A DNA stretch of 64,000 nucleotides from Endozoicomonas sp. GU-1 (GTDB lineage: Bacteria > Pseudomonadota > Gammaproteobacteria > Pseudomonadales > Endozoicomonadaceae), in assembly GCF_027366395.1 (NCBI RefSeq), contig NZ_CP114771.1, positions 1,240,001-1,304,000 on the forward strand, in the 5' to 3' direction. How positions within the stretch are numbered: the stretch's first letter is position 1; each line of letters starts with the position of its first letter. This document shows positions 27,165 through 37,513 of the stretch, piece after piece. Under the pieces are notes generated by a model. That model made no database searches. It was not told where the DNA came from and saw only the letters and a list, made by a program, of their open reading frames with translations. The position numbers were made by a program, and so were the translations under genes.

Positions 27165-28132
27165 ATCCACAACTGATACTTGCCCTGCTGGTATTTATTG
27201 CTGTGTTTGCCTTGCTCAGTTCACTGACTGTTCCCCTGGTGGGCGAGAAACGTGAAGTCCGCCGTCGTTTAAAGAGCCGGATGCACCGTCTTGAACTGGC
27301 AGACCATACACCGACGCTGCAGCGTATTCTGCGGGAAAAATACCTCAGAAACCTGCAACCCTGGGAACGTCAACTGGAAAAGCTGCCCCTGATGGAGCGT
27401 CTGAGCCTGTATATCGAGCAATCTGGCCGGGAAATGCTGGCGCACAGACTGGTCGCTACCGGATTGCTGGCGGGGATCTCGGCCGGTTTTAGTCTCTGGT
27501 TTTTTACGGGTTCCCCAGCGTTCTCCCTGATGGCCTTTGTGGTGAGCACTGCATTGCCATTTGTCCGGGTCATCATGGATCGGAAAAAACGCCTGGATCG
27601 TATTGAGGAACAACTTCCGGATGCCATAGAAACCATGGTCAATGCCCTGCGGGCCGGACACCCTTTTATTGAAACCGTTCGTATTGTGTCGGAAGAACAG
27701 GCCAACCCACTGGCAGGCGAGTTCGCCCTGACCTTTGCCGACATCAACTACGGCAATGATATGCGTCGAGCGTTGCTTGCCATGCTGCAACGGGTACCTT
27801 CCGTGGCCATGATGATGCTGGTGGTGTCAATACTGGTGCAGCGGGATACCGGCGGCAATATAACTGAAGTGCTGGGCAGGATTAATCAGCAGATGCGGGA
27901 ACGCTTTCGTTTTCAGCGCCGGGTCAGAACCCTCAGTGCTGAAGGACGGATGGGTGCCTGGGTCCTGAGTCTGATGCCATTTGGCATGTTTGGTTTGCTG
28001 TATATCATTAATCCCGGTTACCTGACGCCTCTGCTGGCAACGGAAAGCGGTAATCATCTGTTGATGACCGCCCTGGCCATGATCGTTATAGGCGTTCTCT
28101 GGATTCGACAGCTACTGAAAGTCCGTATGTAG
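27161..28132 (+). CDS. tadB: Tad inner-membrane protein TadB
   Basis: Inner-membrane platform protein of the T2SS-F family, 323 aa. It has an N-terminal membrane segment, a central pair of segments (LVATGLLAGISAGFSLWFF; FVVSTALPFVRVIM), a cytoplasmic T2SSF domain starting LPDAIETMVNALRAGHPF, and a C-terminal membrane helix. It overlaps tadA by four bases and is followed by tadC. Confidence 0.93.
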   Translation: MNPQLILALLVFIAVFALLSSLTVPLVGEKREVRRRLKSRMHRLELADHTPTLQRILREKYLRNLQPWERQLEKLPLMERLSLYIEQSGREMLAHRLVATGLLAGISAGFSLWFFTGSPAFSLMAFVVSTALPFVRVIMDRKKRLDRIEEQLPDAIETMVNALRAGHPFIETVRIVSEEQANPLAGEFALTFADINYGNDMRRALLAMLQRVPSVAMMMLVVSILVQRDTGGNITEVLGRINQQMRERFRFQRRVRTLSAEGRMGAWVLSLMPFGMFGLLYIINPGYLTPLLATESGNHLLMTALAMIVIGVLWIRQLLKVRM

Positions 28133-28152
28133 CGAAATATGTGGGAGTGGTT

Positions 28153-29115
28153 ATGGAAAACCTGTTAACCGAATTACAGATTGCCCTTGGGGATATGCAG
28201 GCAGGCCGACTGGTGTTTTTAACACTGATCTCCCTGTCCGTCGCGACACTGTTGATGGGCGTGTACACCTTTGCCACCGGCATGACCGATCCGGTTCGCC
28301 GTCGTTTGAAACAAATCTCCGATATCGAAAGCCGAACGGCACCGGTCGGGGTGGATATGTTTCAGGCTCTGCGTCCGATACAGGCTTACATTCTGCCAAA
28401 AGATAACTGGGAGCGCAGTCGGGTACAGGCCCGTCTGGTTCAGGCTGGCTGGCGTGCGGACAGTGCCTTGTGGGTATTCTACGGGTTAAAAGTAATACTG
28501 GCCGCCGGTTTGCCCATTGTCGTATTGTCGGTGTGCGCCCTGGTGGTAGAGAAAATGTCTTTCCAGCTCTGGCTGTTTGCCTTTTCGGGCAGTGCCTGGC
28601 TGGGCATGATGCTCCCCAACCGGATACTCACTGGCTTGATTCAACGGCGGCAGCAGCGGATACGCCTGGCCATTCCGGATGCGTTGGATCTACTGGTGGT
28701 TTCCCTGGAAGCAGGGCTTGGTCTGCGCAGCGCTATACAACGTCTGTCTGATGATCTCTACATCAGCCATCCGGAACTGGCCAACGAACTGGAACTGGTC
28801 AATGCGGCCATGCGTGCGGGTGTTCCGTCCGATAAGGCGCTTCAGGATATGGGCATGCGCATCCGGTTGAAAGAGGTGGACGGCCTGATCAGCACACTGA
28901 GTGACAGTATCCGCTATGGATCCAGTATTGCCGATACTCTCAGAACATTTTCGGAAGATTTCCGGGATCGACGGATTCAGTCTGCGGAAGAGCAGGCGGC
29001 CAAAATTGGCACCAAAATGATCTTTCCCCTGATTCTGTTTCTGCTGCCCGCCTTTTTCCTGGTGGCGGTTGGGCCGGCAATCATGCAGCTGATCGAATCA
29101 TTCAGCCAGTTTTAA
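28153..29115 (+). CDS. tadC: Tad inner-membrane protein TadC
   Basis: Second T2SS-F platform protein, about 320 aa, partner of TadB. The T2SSF domain begins IPDALDLLVVSLEAGLGLR, and the C-terminal hydrophobic helix is ILFLLPAFFLVAVGPAIM. A GTG at 28141 is in frame, but the ATG at 28153 has a GGGAG site at good spacing and gives a natural N-terminus. Confidence 0.93.
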   Translation: MENLLTELQIALGDMQAGRLVFLTLISLSVATLLMGVYTFATGMTDPVRRRLKQISDIESRTAPVGVDMFQALRPIQAYILPKDNWERSRVQARLVQAGWRADSALWVFYGLKVILAAGLPIVVLSVCALVVEKMSFQLWLFAFSGSAWLGMMLPNRILTGLIQRRQQRIRLAIPDALDLLVVSLEAGLGLRSAIQRLSDDLYISHPELANELELVNAAMRAGVPSDKALQDMGMRIRLKEVDGLISTLSDSIRYGSSIADTLRTFSEDFRDRRIQSAEEQAAKIGTKMIFPLILFLLPAFFLVAVGPAIMQLIESFSQF

Positions 29116-29171
29116 CCGACACCCTACCAATAAAAAGAACCTGCAAAGAAGATATGCATCGGGAAGTTACC

Positions 29172-30308
29172 ATGCCGTTATCCATACCCGCTTTACTGCA
29201 ACGCTGCTTACCAACCGAAAAGTACGGTTACCCATTACTGATATCTACACTGTTATTGGCTGGCTGCCAGGGACTGCCGCACCAGGGACTGCCGCAAAAG
29301 ACATCGACGGACTCCGTTGCTGCAACAGCTCAGACGCCAGAACTTTATCAGGGTACATTGACAGCAGAGATGCTCGGTATTGAACAGAGCCTGACCATGG
29401 AGCAGGCTCTCATGAAGGGGGATATTGCCTGGTCCGGGGGAGAAACAGATCGGGCAGCGGCCTACTATGTCAGAACCATTGAGCTGGCAAACAATGCTTT
29501 AAAAGCTGAATTACAGGATGCGTTCAACCCCGAAATGGAGAATGCGGAAATAAAAGAGACAGATAACGCCAGGGATCAGGGTTATCTGGCCAGCCTGAAA
29601 CTGGCAGGACTTTACCAGCAGACCGGACAGCAAGCACTGGCAGAGCGTATTTACCAACAGGTAGTGAACGATCATCCCTATCCTGTTGCGGCATTGGAAG
29701 CTCTGGGGCTTATCAGGCTGCAAGGCAGGCAAAATAAGCAGGCAGCAGCACTGCTCCACAGGGCAGTGTCACTTTGGCGACAGCAGTCTGAAAATATTGG
29801 TGAGCATTCTGAACGTAATGCGATGACTGGCTATCAGCCAATACGATCACTCAATGGTCTTGGCGTTCTTGCTGATCTGAGCAAAGATTACCAGCGGGCA
29901 GAACGCTTTTATCGGGAGGCACTGACCCTCACCTCTAATGATCCAACCCTGCTTAATAACCTGGGGTATTCACTGTACCTTGCCGGTCAATGGCCACAGG
30001 CGGAAAGCCACTTCAGAAAAGCGCTGAATATCAAGCCCGGTTATGGTCGTGCCAGCCGTAATCTTGCCTTGCTATACCTTCGTCAACATCAACAGGAAGA
30101 GGCCATCTCATTGCTCAGCACCACCATGAAGTCCTGGGAAGCCTTTAATGATGCCGGTTATCTTTCGCTACTGGCGGGAAATCAGGCATTAGCAGAACAA
30201 CTGCTTAACCAGGCACTGGATCACTCGCCCAGCCATTATGAGCTTGCCTGGAAAAACCTGGGCAAGGTGCAGCAGGTGAATGAGTCTTTATCGAGTCCAG
30301 CAGACTGA
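29172..30308 (+). CDS. tadD: TPR lipoprotein TadD
   Basis: Outer-membrane TPR lipoprotein of the Tad system, about 378 aa. The signal segment PLLISTLLLAGC contains the lipobox (LAGC). Several TPR units follow, for example AERFYREALTLTSNDPTLLN and AESHFRKALNIKPGYGRASR. TadD is expected to help secretin assembly. An ATG at 29154 is also possible; both have weak purine-rich ribosome sites. It is the last gene of the operon and converges on fimV. Confidence 0.88.
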   Translation: MPLSIPALLQRCLPTEKYGYPLLISTLLLAGCQGLPHQGLPQKTSTDSVAATAQTPELYQGTLTAEMLGIEQSLTMEQALMKGDIAWSGGETDRAAAYYVRTIELANNALKAELQDAFNPEMENAEIKETDNARDQGYLASLKLAGLYQQTGQQALAERIYQQVVNDHPYPVAALEALGLIRLQGRQNKQAAALLHRAVSLWRQQSENIGEHSERNAMTGYQPIRSLNGLGVLADLSKDYQRAERFYREALTLTSNDPTLLNNLGYSLYLAGQWPQAESHFRKALNIKPGYGRASRNLALLYLRQHQQEEAISLLSTTMKSWEAFNDAGYLSLLAGNQALAEQLLNQALDHSPSHYELAWKNLGKVQQVNESLSSPAD

Positions 30309-30346
30309 ACCCTCATCAGTAGGTTGCCTTCTGGAAAGGTCTCAAA

Positions 30347-30372
30347 AAAAAGAGCTCACAAGAGCTCTTTCA
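30347..30372 (-). terminator. Intrinsic terminator for fimV (possibly both directions)
   Basis: The stem AAGAGCTC / GAGCTCTT lies between the convergent tadD and fimV stops. Read on the minus strand it is followed by a run of seven or more T, so it fits best as the fimV terminator. Confidence 0.7.
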
Positions 30373-30396
30373 GAAGTAGAGGGTTGATCAACCCGA

Positions 30397-32655
30397 TCAA
30401 TGGGTTCCAGCACTCTGCATAAGTAACATCGCTTCCTGCTTCTGTTCATCACTGCCCTGCTCCATAACTTCCTGCAGGATTGTCGAGGCCCCTTCGCTGT
30501 CTCCCATATCCATATAAGCCCTGGCCAGATCAAGCTTGGTGGCAACCTCATCGCCATCGGAGAGGAAGTCCAGGTCATCATCCAGAGAAGCTTCAAGGCT
30601 GGAACCGCCTTCATCGGAGAAAGCGGCCTGACTATCCCGGGCAAGCACATCGTCTGACTCAACACCAAAATCAAGGTCATCCAGATCATCAAGCCCGCTG
30701 GTCTCAAACTGTTCAGCGGCTTCAGGCTCTTCATCCAGATCAAAATCATCCAGGTCAAAGTCCAGGTCATCCAGAGAGTCTAATCCCTGCTCATCACCAT
30801 CCAGCCCAAGGCCATCCAGATCAAGGTCTGGTATTCCATCAATCTCGTCTGGCGCTGAAACACCTGCAAATGCGTCAGGGAATCGGGCCTTGAACTCCTC
30901 CGCTGCACGCATGGCAGCCGCATCGCCGGTTGCCTCCAGATCGGCTAAGGCCTGGTTGAACTTTTCAAGATCGCCACTTTCTGAATGAACCTCAACAAGC
31001 TTCAGCTTAAGGTCAGACCTTCCCGGTTCATTGAAGATTGCCTGAGTCAATAGTTCCTCAGCCTGATCCAGGCGACCATAGGCAATATAAATATCGGCTT
31101 CACTCAGCGGGTCTTCGGTCTGCCCAGTGGTTTCCCCATCAGCGTCTACTTCATTAATGATCGAATCATCGATGGCCAGCGCTTCATCAAACTTAAGCTC
31201 ATCCTCTGCGCTGGGAGAGGCTGTTGGCTTTGGGGAGGCATCAATCGGTACCTCCTTATTCAAATTGACAGGTTGAATGTCAACATCTTCGTCGTCCAGC
31301 GCTTCCTGCTGTTTCCTGCGCCGCTGATAAAAGAGCCAGCCAGCGCCTCCCAATGGTATCAAAGCCAGCAGGAGCATGATCAGAGGGTTACCAAAGAGCG
31401 TAGACATCATGCCCGGGGATGCTGTCTCTGCCTGGCGCTGGGAGGGTAACGACCGGGACTGGTTTTGCAAGGCCGCCATCTGATCGTCTTTTAAGGCAAC
31501 CAGGCGCTTCAGGGTAGCAATCTGATCATCCAGATCTTTCAACCGGCTCTTGAGCTCGGCATTCTCCCGGCTCAGCTTATCAAGCTGTTCACGGGTCATG
31601 GCCAGCTCGGTCTGCAACACGGCATTGCCACCGGCGGCATCGCCACCGAGATCCTGCCCACGACCGCTGGCTGCATCACCGGAAACGATGGCCAGCTGAC
31701 CATCCAGAGACTTGCGGGAATCCGAGGCGACGGATGACGTTCGCCTGGTAGCATCCAGTTGCGCAACCTGGCTGCGCCCACGCCACTCACGATTCTGCCT
31801 GGATACATCGGCAACGGCTTCACGGACCGTCAGACTGGTCATCTCATTACGACCCGGAATCCGCAGGACCTGCCCGCTCTTGAGGCGATTAATATTGTTA
31901 TCAATAAATGCCTGTGGGTTGCCACGCTGAATCGCCAGCATGGTTTGCTGTACCGACACTTCGGAGTCGGGGCGCACTTTCTCAGCGATTTCCCAGAGGC
32001 TGTCATTTCTGTTCACCCGGTAAGTCCCGGGTGTGCTGCTCAAATCTGAAGAGGCATCATCGCGACGGGAGGAGACACGCTGGACCGGTTGCCGCTGAAC
32101 GGAATCACGATATTCAACGGCTTCCTGGGACGGCGCATAGTTGCGGTTTATCCGGTTACCATTGGCCCTGGGCGGCTGGTCCCACACAGGGTTAGACCCA
32201 TAATGGGGCGGAATGGATGGCTTGACAACAGGGGCTGACGTTTGACCATTGAAGGCCGGAGGATCAAGTAGAAGCGTATACTCCTTCAACAGGCGACCAC
32301 TTGGCCAGTGCACCTCCACCAGGAAATTCAGATAAGGCTCATGGACCGGGCTGTCACTGGTGACCTTGATCAAACCTTTGCCATCAGGGCCAACTTTGGT
32401 GGTAAACCGCAGATTATTCAAAATGAAAGGACGTTCAACACCGGCCCGCTCAAAGTCTGTTTTGCTGGCCAGGTTAGAGAGGATCTCGTTGCGAGTGAGA
32501 TCATTGACCTGCATTAACTCTATCTCAGCCACCAGGGGCTGATTCAAAGCTGAATACAGCTTCACCTCCCCCAGACCCAGCGCATGGGAATTCATTGCAG
32601 CGATTCCCCCTGCCAGCGCTGACATCACTACGACAAGTTTTTGCAGTTTCATCAT
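30397..32655 (-). CDS. fimV: FimV/HubP-type peptidoglycan-binding protein
   Basis: Inner-membrane polar organizer that promotes type IV pilus and motility functions. It has a signal peptide, then the FimV N-terminal domain (LGLGEVKLYSALNQPLVAEI) and a LysM-type segment (about 210-265, YRVNRNDSLWEIAEK). After a coiled coil (LDKLSRENAELKSRLKDLD) comes one membrane helix (LIMLLLALIPLGGAGWLFY). A long Asp-rich cytoplasmic region follows, ending in the conserved FimV C-terminal TPR-like motif (TKLDLARAYMDMGD). At 752 aa it is in the family range. AAGGATTC precedes the start. The position after asd/usg is as in Pseudomonas. Confidence 0.92.
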   Translation of the reverse strand: MMKLQKLVVVMSALAGGIAAMNSHALGLGEVKLYSALNQPLVAEIELMQVNDLTRNEILSNLASKTDFERAGVERPFILNNLRFTTKVGPDGKGLIKVTSDSPVHEPYLNFLVEVHWPSGRLLKEYTLLLDPPAFNGQTSAPVVKPSIPPHYGSNPVWDQPPRANGNRINRNYAPSQEAVEYRDSVQRQPVQRVSSRRDDASSDLSSTPGTYRVNRNDSLWEIAEKVRPDSEVSVQQTMLAIQRGNPQAFIDNNINRLKSGQVLRIPGRNEMTSLTVREAVADVSRQNREWRGRSQVAQLDATRRTSSVASDSRKSLDGQLAIVSGDAASGRGQDLGGDAAGGNAVLQTELAMTREQLDKLSRENAELKSRLKDLDDQIATLKRLVALKDDQMAALQNQSRSLPSQRQAETASPGMMSTLFGNPLIMLLLALIPLGGAGWLFYQRRRKQQEALDDEDVDIQPVNLNKEVPIDASPKPTASPSAEDELKFDEALAIDDSIINEVDADGETTGQTEDPLSEADIYIAYGRLDQAEELLTQAIFNEPGRSDLKLKLVEVHSESGDLEKFNQALADLEATGDAAAMRAAEEFKARFPDAFAGVSAPDEIDGIPDLDLDGLGLDGDEQGLDSLDDLDFDLDDFDLDEEPEAAEQFETSGLDDLDDLDFGVESDDVLARDSQAAFSDEGGSSLEASLDDDLDFLSDGDEVATKLDLARAYMDMGDSEGASTILQEVMEQGSDEQKQEAMLLMQSAGTH

Positions 32656-32767
32656 GAATCCTTGTTTTATGCGTAGACTGTTTGAGCCCCTTCTGCCTTC
32701 AGCTGTAAAGAAAGCAGCCCCCCCCTTCTCGATACAGCGAGGAACCCCAAGCAGTTAAACTAAGTTA

Positions 32768-33787
32768 TCACTTAGCAAAGTCTTTGATCAATAACCCAAT
32801 TAATTCAACAGCATGAACAGCACTTCTCTTGAAGCTATCGGCCACCATCCAGAAACTCAAGTCGGTTGCATAATCTGATTGCTGCCGGAGTTTGCCAATA
32901 TGCAGCTGATCGCTTCCCGCAGCGTCTTCAAGGGTAGGCATGCCAGGGCCATCAGCCGCTACTATTTCAGGGAGTTCTGATAGTAAAGACTGTATTTCCT
33001 GAAAATCAACCGGTTGGACAGTATCCAGATCAACAACATAACTGTCACCGAAAAATACCGGGGCTGTGATGCAGGTCACACGGATGTCCAACTCCTCTCC
33101 CAAAGCCACTAGCAGCTCATTGCGCATATCGGCTTCATTGCCGATTTTCTCACCCTCTTCGGCATCAACTTCCGGAATCAGGTTGTAGGCCAGGCGAGCG
33201 GAAAAATCACCCTGCTCTGCTGGCTTGCCGTTCAGCAGCTCAATGGTTTGCTTACGCAGGGTATCGACACCCTTTTTACCAAGAGCCGCCACTGGCTGCA
33301 TAACCACCAGATTGATACGGCTGAGAGTAAACCGCTGGTGCAGCTTTTGCAGCAGAGGAAGTAAGCAGGCAACAGCAGATCCGGGTACGGCAAAGTAACG
33401 GTTATCTATTGCCTCTTCGATAAAATGCCTGTTTAAGTCAACCATCACCGGCACGGTATAACCCTGGGATGCAGCCCCCTTTGCCGCATCAATAATAACA
33501 CAGCCGCTCTCAACGGCCTGGGTCATCAACTGGGCATTTCGCTGACACCCGGCGGGCATCACCAGAAAATCAGTGGCGGAAAAGTCGGCTTCATCAGCGG
33601 GAATAAATTCCAGTGTTTCGCCATGAAACTCAACGGAACCTGAAGCCTGTGCAGACTCCACAAGCGGATAAAGGCTCATTACCGGTAGCGGCTTACCATC
33701 CAACAGTGATTCTTCCAGTTGCCGAACCAGAGTTTCACCAGCCAGTGTGTCGGCAGCGTAAATAGCAATATTGTATGTTCGGTTCAT
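32768..33787 (-). CDS. usg: Aspartate-semialdehyde dehydrogenase-like protein (Usg/Asd2)
   Basis: Paralogue of aspartate-semialdehyde dehydrogenase, about 339 aa. The N-terminal Rossmann part (YNIAIYAADTLAGETLVRQL) and the C-terminal dimerization domain are both present. Where Asd has the active-site GNCTV, this protein reads VPGSAVACLLP, so the catalytic cysteine appears lost, as in Usg proteins. A TTG at 33805 is in frame; the ATG at 33787 is preferred. It lies between fimV and a thioesterase gene, close to the true asd. Confidence 0.8.
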   Translation of the reverse strand: MNRTYNIAIYAADTLAGETLVRQLEESLLDGKPLPVMSLYPLVESAQASGSVEFHGETLEFIPADEADFSATDFLVMPAGCQRNAQLMTQAVESGCVIIDAAKGAASQGYTVPVMVDLNRHFIEEAIDNRYFAVPGSAVACLLPLLQKLHQRFTLSRINLVVMQPVAALGKKGVDTLRKQTIELLNGKPAEQGDFSARLAYNLIPEVDAEEGEKIGNEADMRNELLVALGEELDIRVTCITAPVFFGDSYVVDLDTVQPVDFQEIQSLLSELPEIVAADGPGMPTLEDAAGSDQLHIGKLRQQSDYATDLSFWMVADSFKRSAVHAVELIGLLIKDFAK

Positions 33788-33966
33788 GGATAAAAGGCCC
33801 CGCAAGCCAGAGAAAGTATGGGCATTGTTGACCTTGTGTCAGCCAGCACCACATAAATGATAAAAAACCATCGACTTTATACAGGGCGTTGATATCAGGC
33901 AAGCAGTTTCAGGCCGTTCCCCTGGAAAGTTTGAAATGTCCCCGGGCGGTTGTTCGATCTGCTCCT

Positions 33967-34428
33967 TCATTGCATATGCTCCTGCACTGGCTTCATGGAG
34001 TGTTGTCCTATTCGCATAAAGGTGCCTACGGCATGGGCAATGGGTTGATCACGGTGTTCCTGGTAGGCAAAACCGCGGGTAAAGACCATGGAACGGGTTA
34101 TATGATAAGCCTCGGCAAATGCCCGGACCGGCTTACCGGGCTGAGCGGTGGTCATATGGTCAATACGCAGATCCAGTGTCGGGCAGGCTTCCAGCTGCTC
34201 CATACGGGTATACACGGAAATGCCGCAACAGGAGTCCATCAGGGTGGTAATGGCGCCAGAGTGAATGACGCCGGTTTCCGGGTTCCCTATCAGTCGGTTG
34301 TCGTAGGGCATTTCCAGTTCAATGCCGTTACGATCCGCTTTGACCAATGACATATTCAGATGCAGGCAGTGGGGAATAACTTTGACAAAATTGCTGGCAA
34401 AGTCTGTTAGCTGTTGTTCCGTTAACAT
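33967..34428 (-). CDS. Hotdog-fold thioesterase (PaaI/YigI type)
   Basis: A 153-aa single hotdog domain. GVIHSGAITTLMDSCCGISV matches the conserved helix of PaaI-type acyl-CoA thioesterases. RMEQLEACPTLDLRIDHM and the FTRGFAYQ strand complete the fold. The substrate cannot be told from sequence. No ribosome site is obvious before the ATG. It interrupts the usual asd-usg order. Confidence 0.82.
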   Translation of the reverse strand: MLTEQQLTDFASNFVKVIPHCLHLNMSLVKADRNGIELEMPYDNRLIGNPETGVIHSGAITTLMDSCCGISVYTRMEQLEACPTLDLRIDHMTTAQPGKPVRAFAEAYHITRSMVFTRGFAYQEHRDQPIAHAVGTFMRIGQHSMKPVQEHMQ

Positions 34429-34564
34429 AATTCATTTTTTCTGATTATTTGTTATTTATACAGTGGCAGTAAGACACGAAGTAACGGGAATGCTTCATGT
34501 CTTTCACCTTTAGTATGAAACCTCTGTTGTCTATAGAACGCTATTTCAATACAGAAGCAGACAC

Positions 34565-35686
34565 TCAGAGCAATATGGTCAACATACGACGCAGTGGCTC
34601 TGCCGCTCCCCACAACAGCTGATCACCCACAGTAAATGCCGTCAGATAGTCAGGTCCCATATTCAATTTGCGCAGGCGGCCCACCGGAATATCCAGACGG
34701 CCGGTGACCGCTGCGGGTGTCAACTGATGCATGGTCTCTTCCCGGTGGTTTGGAACCACGGATACCCAGTCATTGGCACCGGCAATCATCGCGTCAATAT
34801 CCGCCATCGGAATATCGTTACGCAGCTTGATGGTCAATGCCTGACTGTGACAGCGCATGGCTCCAATGCGAACACAGATACCATCCACAGGAACCGGTGC
34901 AGCCTGGAGCCCGAGAATCTTGTTGGTCTCAGACTGAGCCTTCCACTCTTCGCGGCTCTGGCCATTATCCAGCTCTTTATCAATGTAAGGAATCAGGCTG
35001 CCTGCCAGTGGCACACCAAACTCACTTTGCGGAAGATCAGCGCTTCTTAATAAGGAAGAGGTCTTACGATCAATATCCAGAATCGCACTGGCCGGGTCAG
35101 CCAGCTCGGCAGCAACGTTGCTCTGGATAGAGCCCATCTGGCTGATCAGCTCACGCATATTTCTGGCACCGGCACCACTGGCGGCCTGATAGGTCATGGC
35201 ACTGACCCACTCCACGGCATTGTGCTGAAAGAGCCCGCCGATGGCCATCAACATCAGGGAAACGGTGCAGTTACCACCGATAAAATTTTTAACACCATCA
35301 TTCAGCGCACGGTCAATCACAGCACGGTTGACGGGATCAAGAATAATCACAGCATCGTCGTTCATCCGCAGGGAGGAAGCGGCATCAATCCAGTATCCCT
35401 GCCAGCCACTGTCACGCAATGGCTGGAAAACTTTGCCGGTATAATCACCACCCTGGCAGGAAATAATAGCGTCCATTTCTCTGAGAGCGTCTATATCATG
35501 GGCATTCTGAAGGTCGCCCACAGGCACACCAACATCAGGTCCGGGCTGACCCAGTTGCGAGGTGGTGAAGAAGACCGGCTCGACACCCTTGCCCTGTAAA
35601 CGGGCAAAGTCGTTTTCTTTCTGCATACGCTCCATTAATACGGAGCCCACCATGCCTCGCCAGCCAACAAAACCTACTTTTTTCAT
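34565..35686 (-). CDS. asd: Aspartate-semialdehyde dehydrogenase
   Basis: Makes aspartate semialdehyde from aspartyl phosphate with NADPH, the branch point for Lys, Met, Thr and diaminopimelate. It begins [21 protein letters not shown], typical of gammaproteobacterial Asd. The active-site motif is [19 protein letters not shown] with the catalytic Cys, and the catalytic His lies in the later [11 protein letters not shown] segment. At 373 aa it is full length. It follows leuB on the same strand. Confidence 0.96.
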   Translation of the reverse strand: MKKVGFVGWRGMVGSVLMERMQKENDFARLQGKGVEPVFFTTSQLGQPGPDVGVPVGDLQNAHDIDALREMDAIISCQGGDYTGKVFQPLRDSGWQGYWIDAASSLRMNDDAVIILDPVNRAVIDRALNDGVKNFIGGNCTVSLMLMAIGGLFQHNAVEWVSAMTYQAASGAGARNMRELISQMGSIQSNVAAELADPASAILDIDRKTSSLLRSADLPQSEFGVPLAGSLIPYIDKELDNGQSREEWKAQSETNKILGLQAAPVPVDGICVRIGAMRCHSQALTIKLRNDIPMADIDAMIAGANDWVSVVPNHREETMHQLTPAAVTGRLDIPVGRLRKLNMGPDYLTAFTVGDQLLWGAAEPLRRMLTILL

Positions 35687-35755
35687 ACTGCGCTCCCCCG
35701 AAAAAACGGCCCCTGCTCAAAACAGACAACAGAAGCCGCCAACATTATATATTTG

Positions 35756-36838
35756 TTATGCATTTAACAAACAGTCAACAACCGCATCACCCATTGCAGC
35801 GGTGCCCACCAACTGACAACCTTCAGAGGCGATATCCCCGGTACGATAGCCTTTATCCAGAACATCGCTGACCGCTTTTTCAATGGCATCCGCAGCGACA
35901 GCTTCGGCCAACGAATAGCGAAGCAACATCGCCAGGGACAAAATCTGCGCCAGAGGGTTCGCCTTGTTCTCCCCGGCGATATCCGGTGCCGAACCGTGCA
36001 CCGGCTCATACATTCCCTGGTTCTTTTCGTTCAGGGAGGCTGATGGCAACATACCAATCGAGCCGGTCAACATTGCCGCACAGTCGCTGAGGATGTCACC
36101 GAACATATTACCGGTCACCATCACATCAAACTGTTTCGGAGCCCGAACCAGCTGCATGGCGGCATTATCAACGTACATATGGCTCAGCTCAACATCGTTG
36201 TAACCGGCAGACTCGGCAATAACCACCTCCCGCCAGAGACCGGTCACTTCAAGCACGTTGGACTTGTCCACCGAACAGAGTCGTCCACCCCGCTTTCGGG
36301 CTGCATCAAAAGCCACCCTGGCGATACGACGGATTTCAGACTCCCGATAGACGTAGGTGTTATAACCTTCCCGTTCGCCATTTTCCAGGGTACGGACGCC
36401 ACGGGGCTCACCAAAATAGATGCCCCCGGTCAGCTCCCGCACAATAAGAATATCCAGACCAGCCACCAGCTCAGGCTTCAAACTGGAAGCTTCGGCCAGT
36501 TGCGGGAAAAGAATGGCCGGACGAAGGTTGGCAAAAAGGTCCAGTTCAGCGCGAAGTTGCAACAGCCCTTTTTCAGGACGGTTCGCCATGGGTTGATCAT
36601 CCCACTTCGGACCACCCACCGAACCGAACAGGATCGCATCGGCATTCCTGGCCAGCGCCAGGGTTTCTTCACTCAGCGGAACACCATATTGATCAATGGC
36701 CGCACCGCCCACCAGACCATGACTGACTTCAATATCGAGCCCAAAACGCAGTTTGGCCGCATCCAGTACTTTCAGGGCCTCAGCCATAATCTCAGGGCCG
36801 ATGCCATCACCTGGAAGACATAACATCTGCTTGCTCAT
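35756..36838 (-). CDS. leuB: 3-isopropylmalate dehydrogenase
   Basis: Oxidative decarboxylation of 3-isopropylmalate in leucine synthesis. It is 360 aa, starting [22 protein letters not shown]. The family signature [25 protein letters not shown] and the substrate/NAD-binding segment [12 protein letters not shown] are present. It follows leuD by 14 bases in a leuC-leuD-leuB operon. Confidence 0.97.
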   Translation of the reverse strand: MSKQMLCLPGDGIGPEIMAEALKVLDAAKLRFGLDIEVSHGLVGGAAIDQYGVPLSEETLALARNADAILFGSVGGPKWDDQPMANRPEKGLLQLRAELDLFANLRPAILFPQLAEASSLKPELVAGLDILIVRELTGGIYFGEPRGVRTLENGEREGYNTYVYRESEIRRIARVAFDAARKRGGRLCSVDKSNVLEVTGLWREVVIAESAGYNDVELSHMYVDNAAMQLVRAPKQFDVMVTGNMFGDILSDCAAMLTGSIGMLPSASLNEKNQGMYEPVHGSAPDIAGENKANPLAQILSLAMLLRYSLAEAVAADAIEKAVSDVLDKGYRTGDIASEGCQLVGTAAMGDAVVDCLLNA

Positions 36839-36852
36839 GAAAAGCTCCGCTG

Positions 36853-37503
36853 TTAATTATTTTTACTGGCGAACAGCCAGGGGTTATCTGCTTTATAACG
36901 CTGTTCAAAATGGCGGATCTGATCCGCATCCTGCAAGGTCAGGCCAATATCATCCAGACCATTGACCAGGCAGTGACGACGAAATGCATCAATATTGAAT
37001 GGCAACTCTGCGCCATCAGGCTTAACCACCACTTCGCGCTGGAGATCCACCGTCAGCTGATACCCTTCATTCGCTTCCACTTCCTTGAACAGCTGCTCTA
37101 CCACCTCGTCCGACAGGGTGATGGGGAGAATGCCGTTTTTAAAGCAGTTGTTGTAAAAGATATCCGCAAAGCTTGGCGCGATTACACAGCGGAAACCAAA
37201 ATCATCCAGAGCCCAGGGGGCGTGTTCCCGGCTGGAACCACAGCCAAAATTCTGCCTGGCCAGCAGGATGGACACGCCCCGGTAACGGGGCTGATTCAGG
37301 ACAAACTCCGGATTCAGTGGACGTTTGGTGCAATCCTGCCCCGGATAACCTTCGTCCTGATAGCGAAGTTCATCAAACAGATTGACACCAAAGCCGGTGC
37401 GTTTGATGGACTTGAGAAACTGCTTGGGGATGATCATGTCCGTATCCACATTGGCACGATCCAGGGGAGCCACTAACCCCTGATGGACGGTAAAAGCCTG
37501 CAT
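36853..37503 (-). CDS. leuD: 3-isopropylmalate dehydratase small subunit
   Basis: Small subunit of isopropylmalate isomerase. It is 216 aa. The swivel-domain motifs include [14 protein letters not shown] and [15 protein letters not shown]. It lies 10 bases after leuC and 14 before leuB, so all three are probably one transcript. Confidence 0.97.
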   Translation of the reverse strand: MQAFTVHQGLVAPLDRANVDTDMIIPKQFLKSIKRTGFGVNLFDELRYQDEGYPGQDCTKRPLNPEFVLNQPRYRGVSILLARQNFGCGSSREHAPWALDDFGFRCVIAPSFADIFYNNCFKNGILPITLSDEVVEQLFKEVEANEGYQLTVDLQREVVVKPDGAELPFNIDAFRRHCLVNGLDDIGLTLQDADQIRHFEQRYKADNPWLFASKNN

Positions 37504-37513
37504 GATTCTCCCC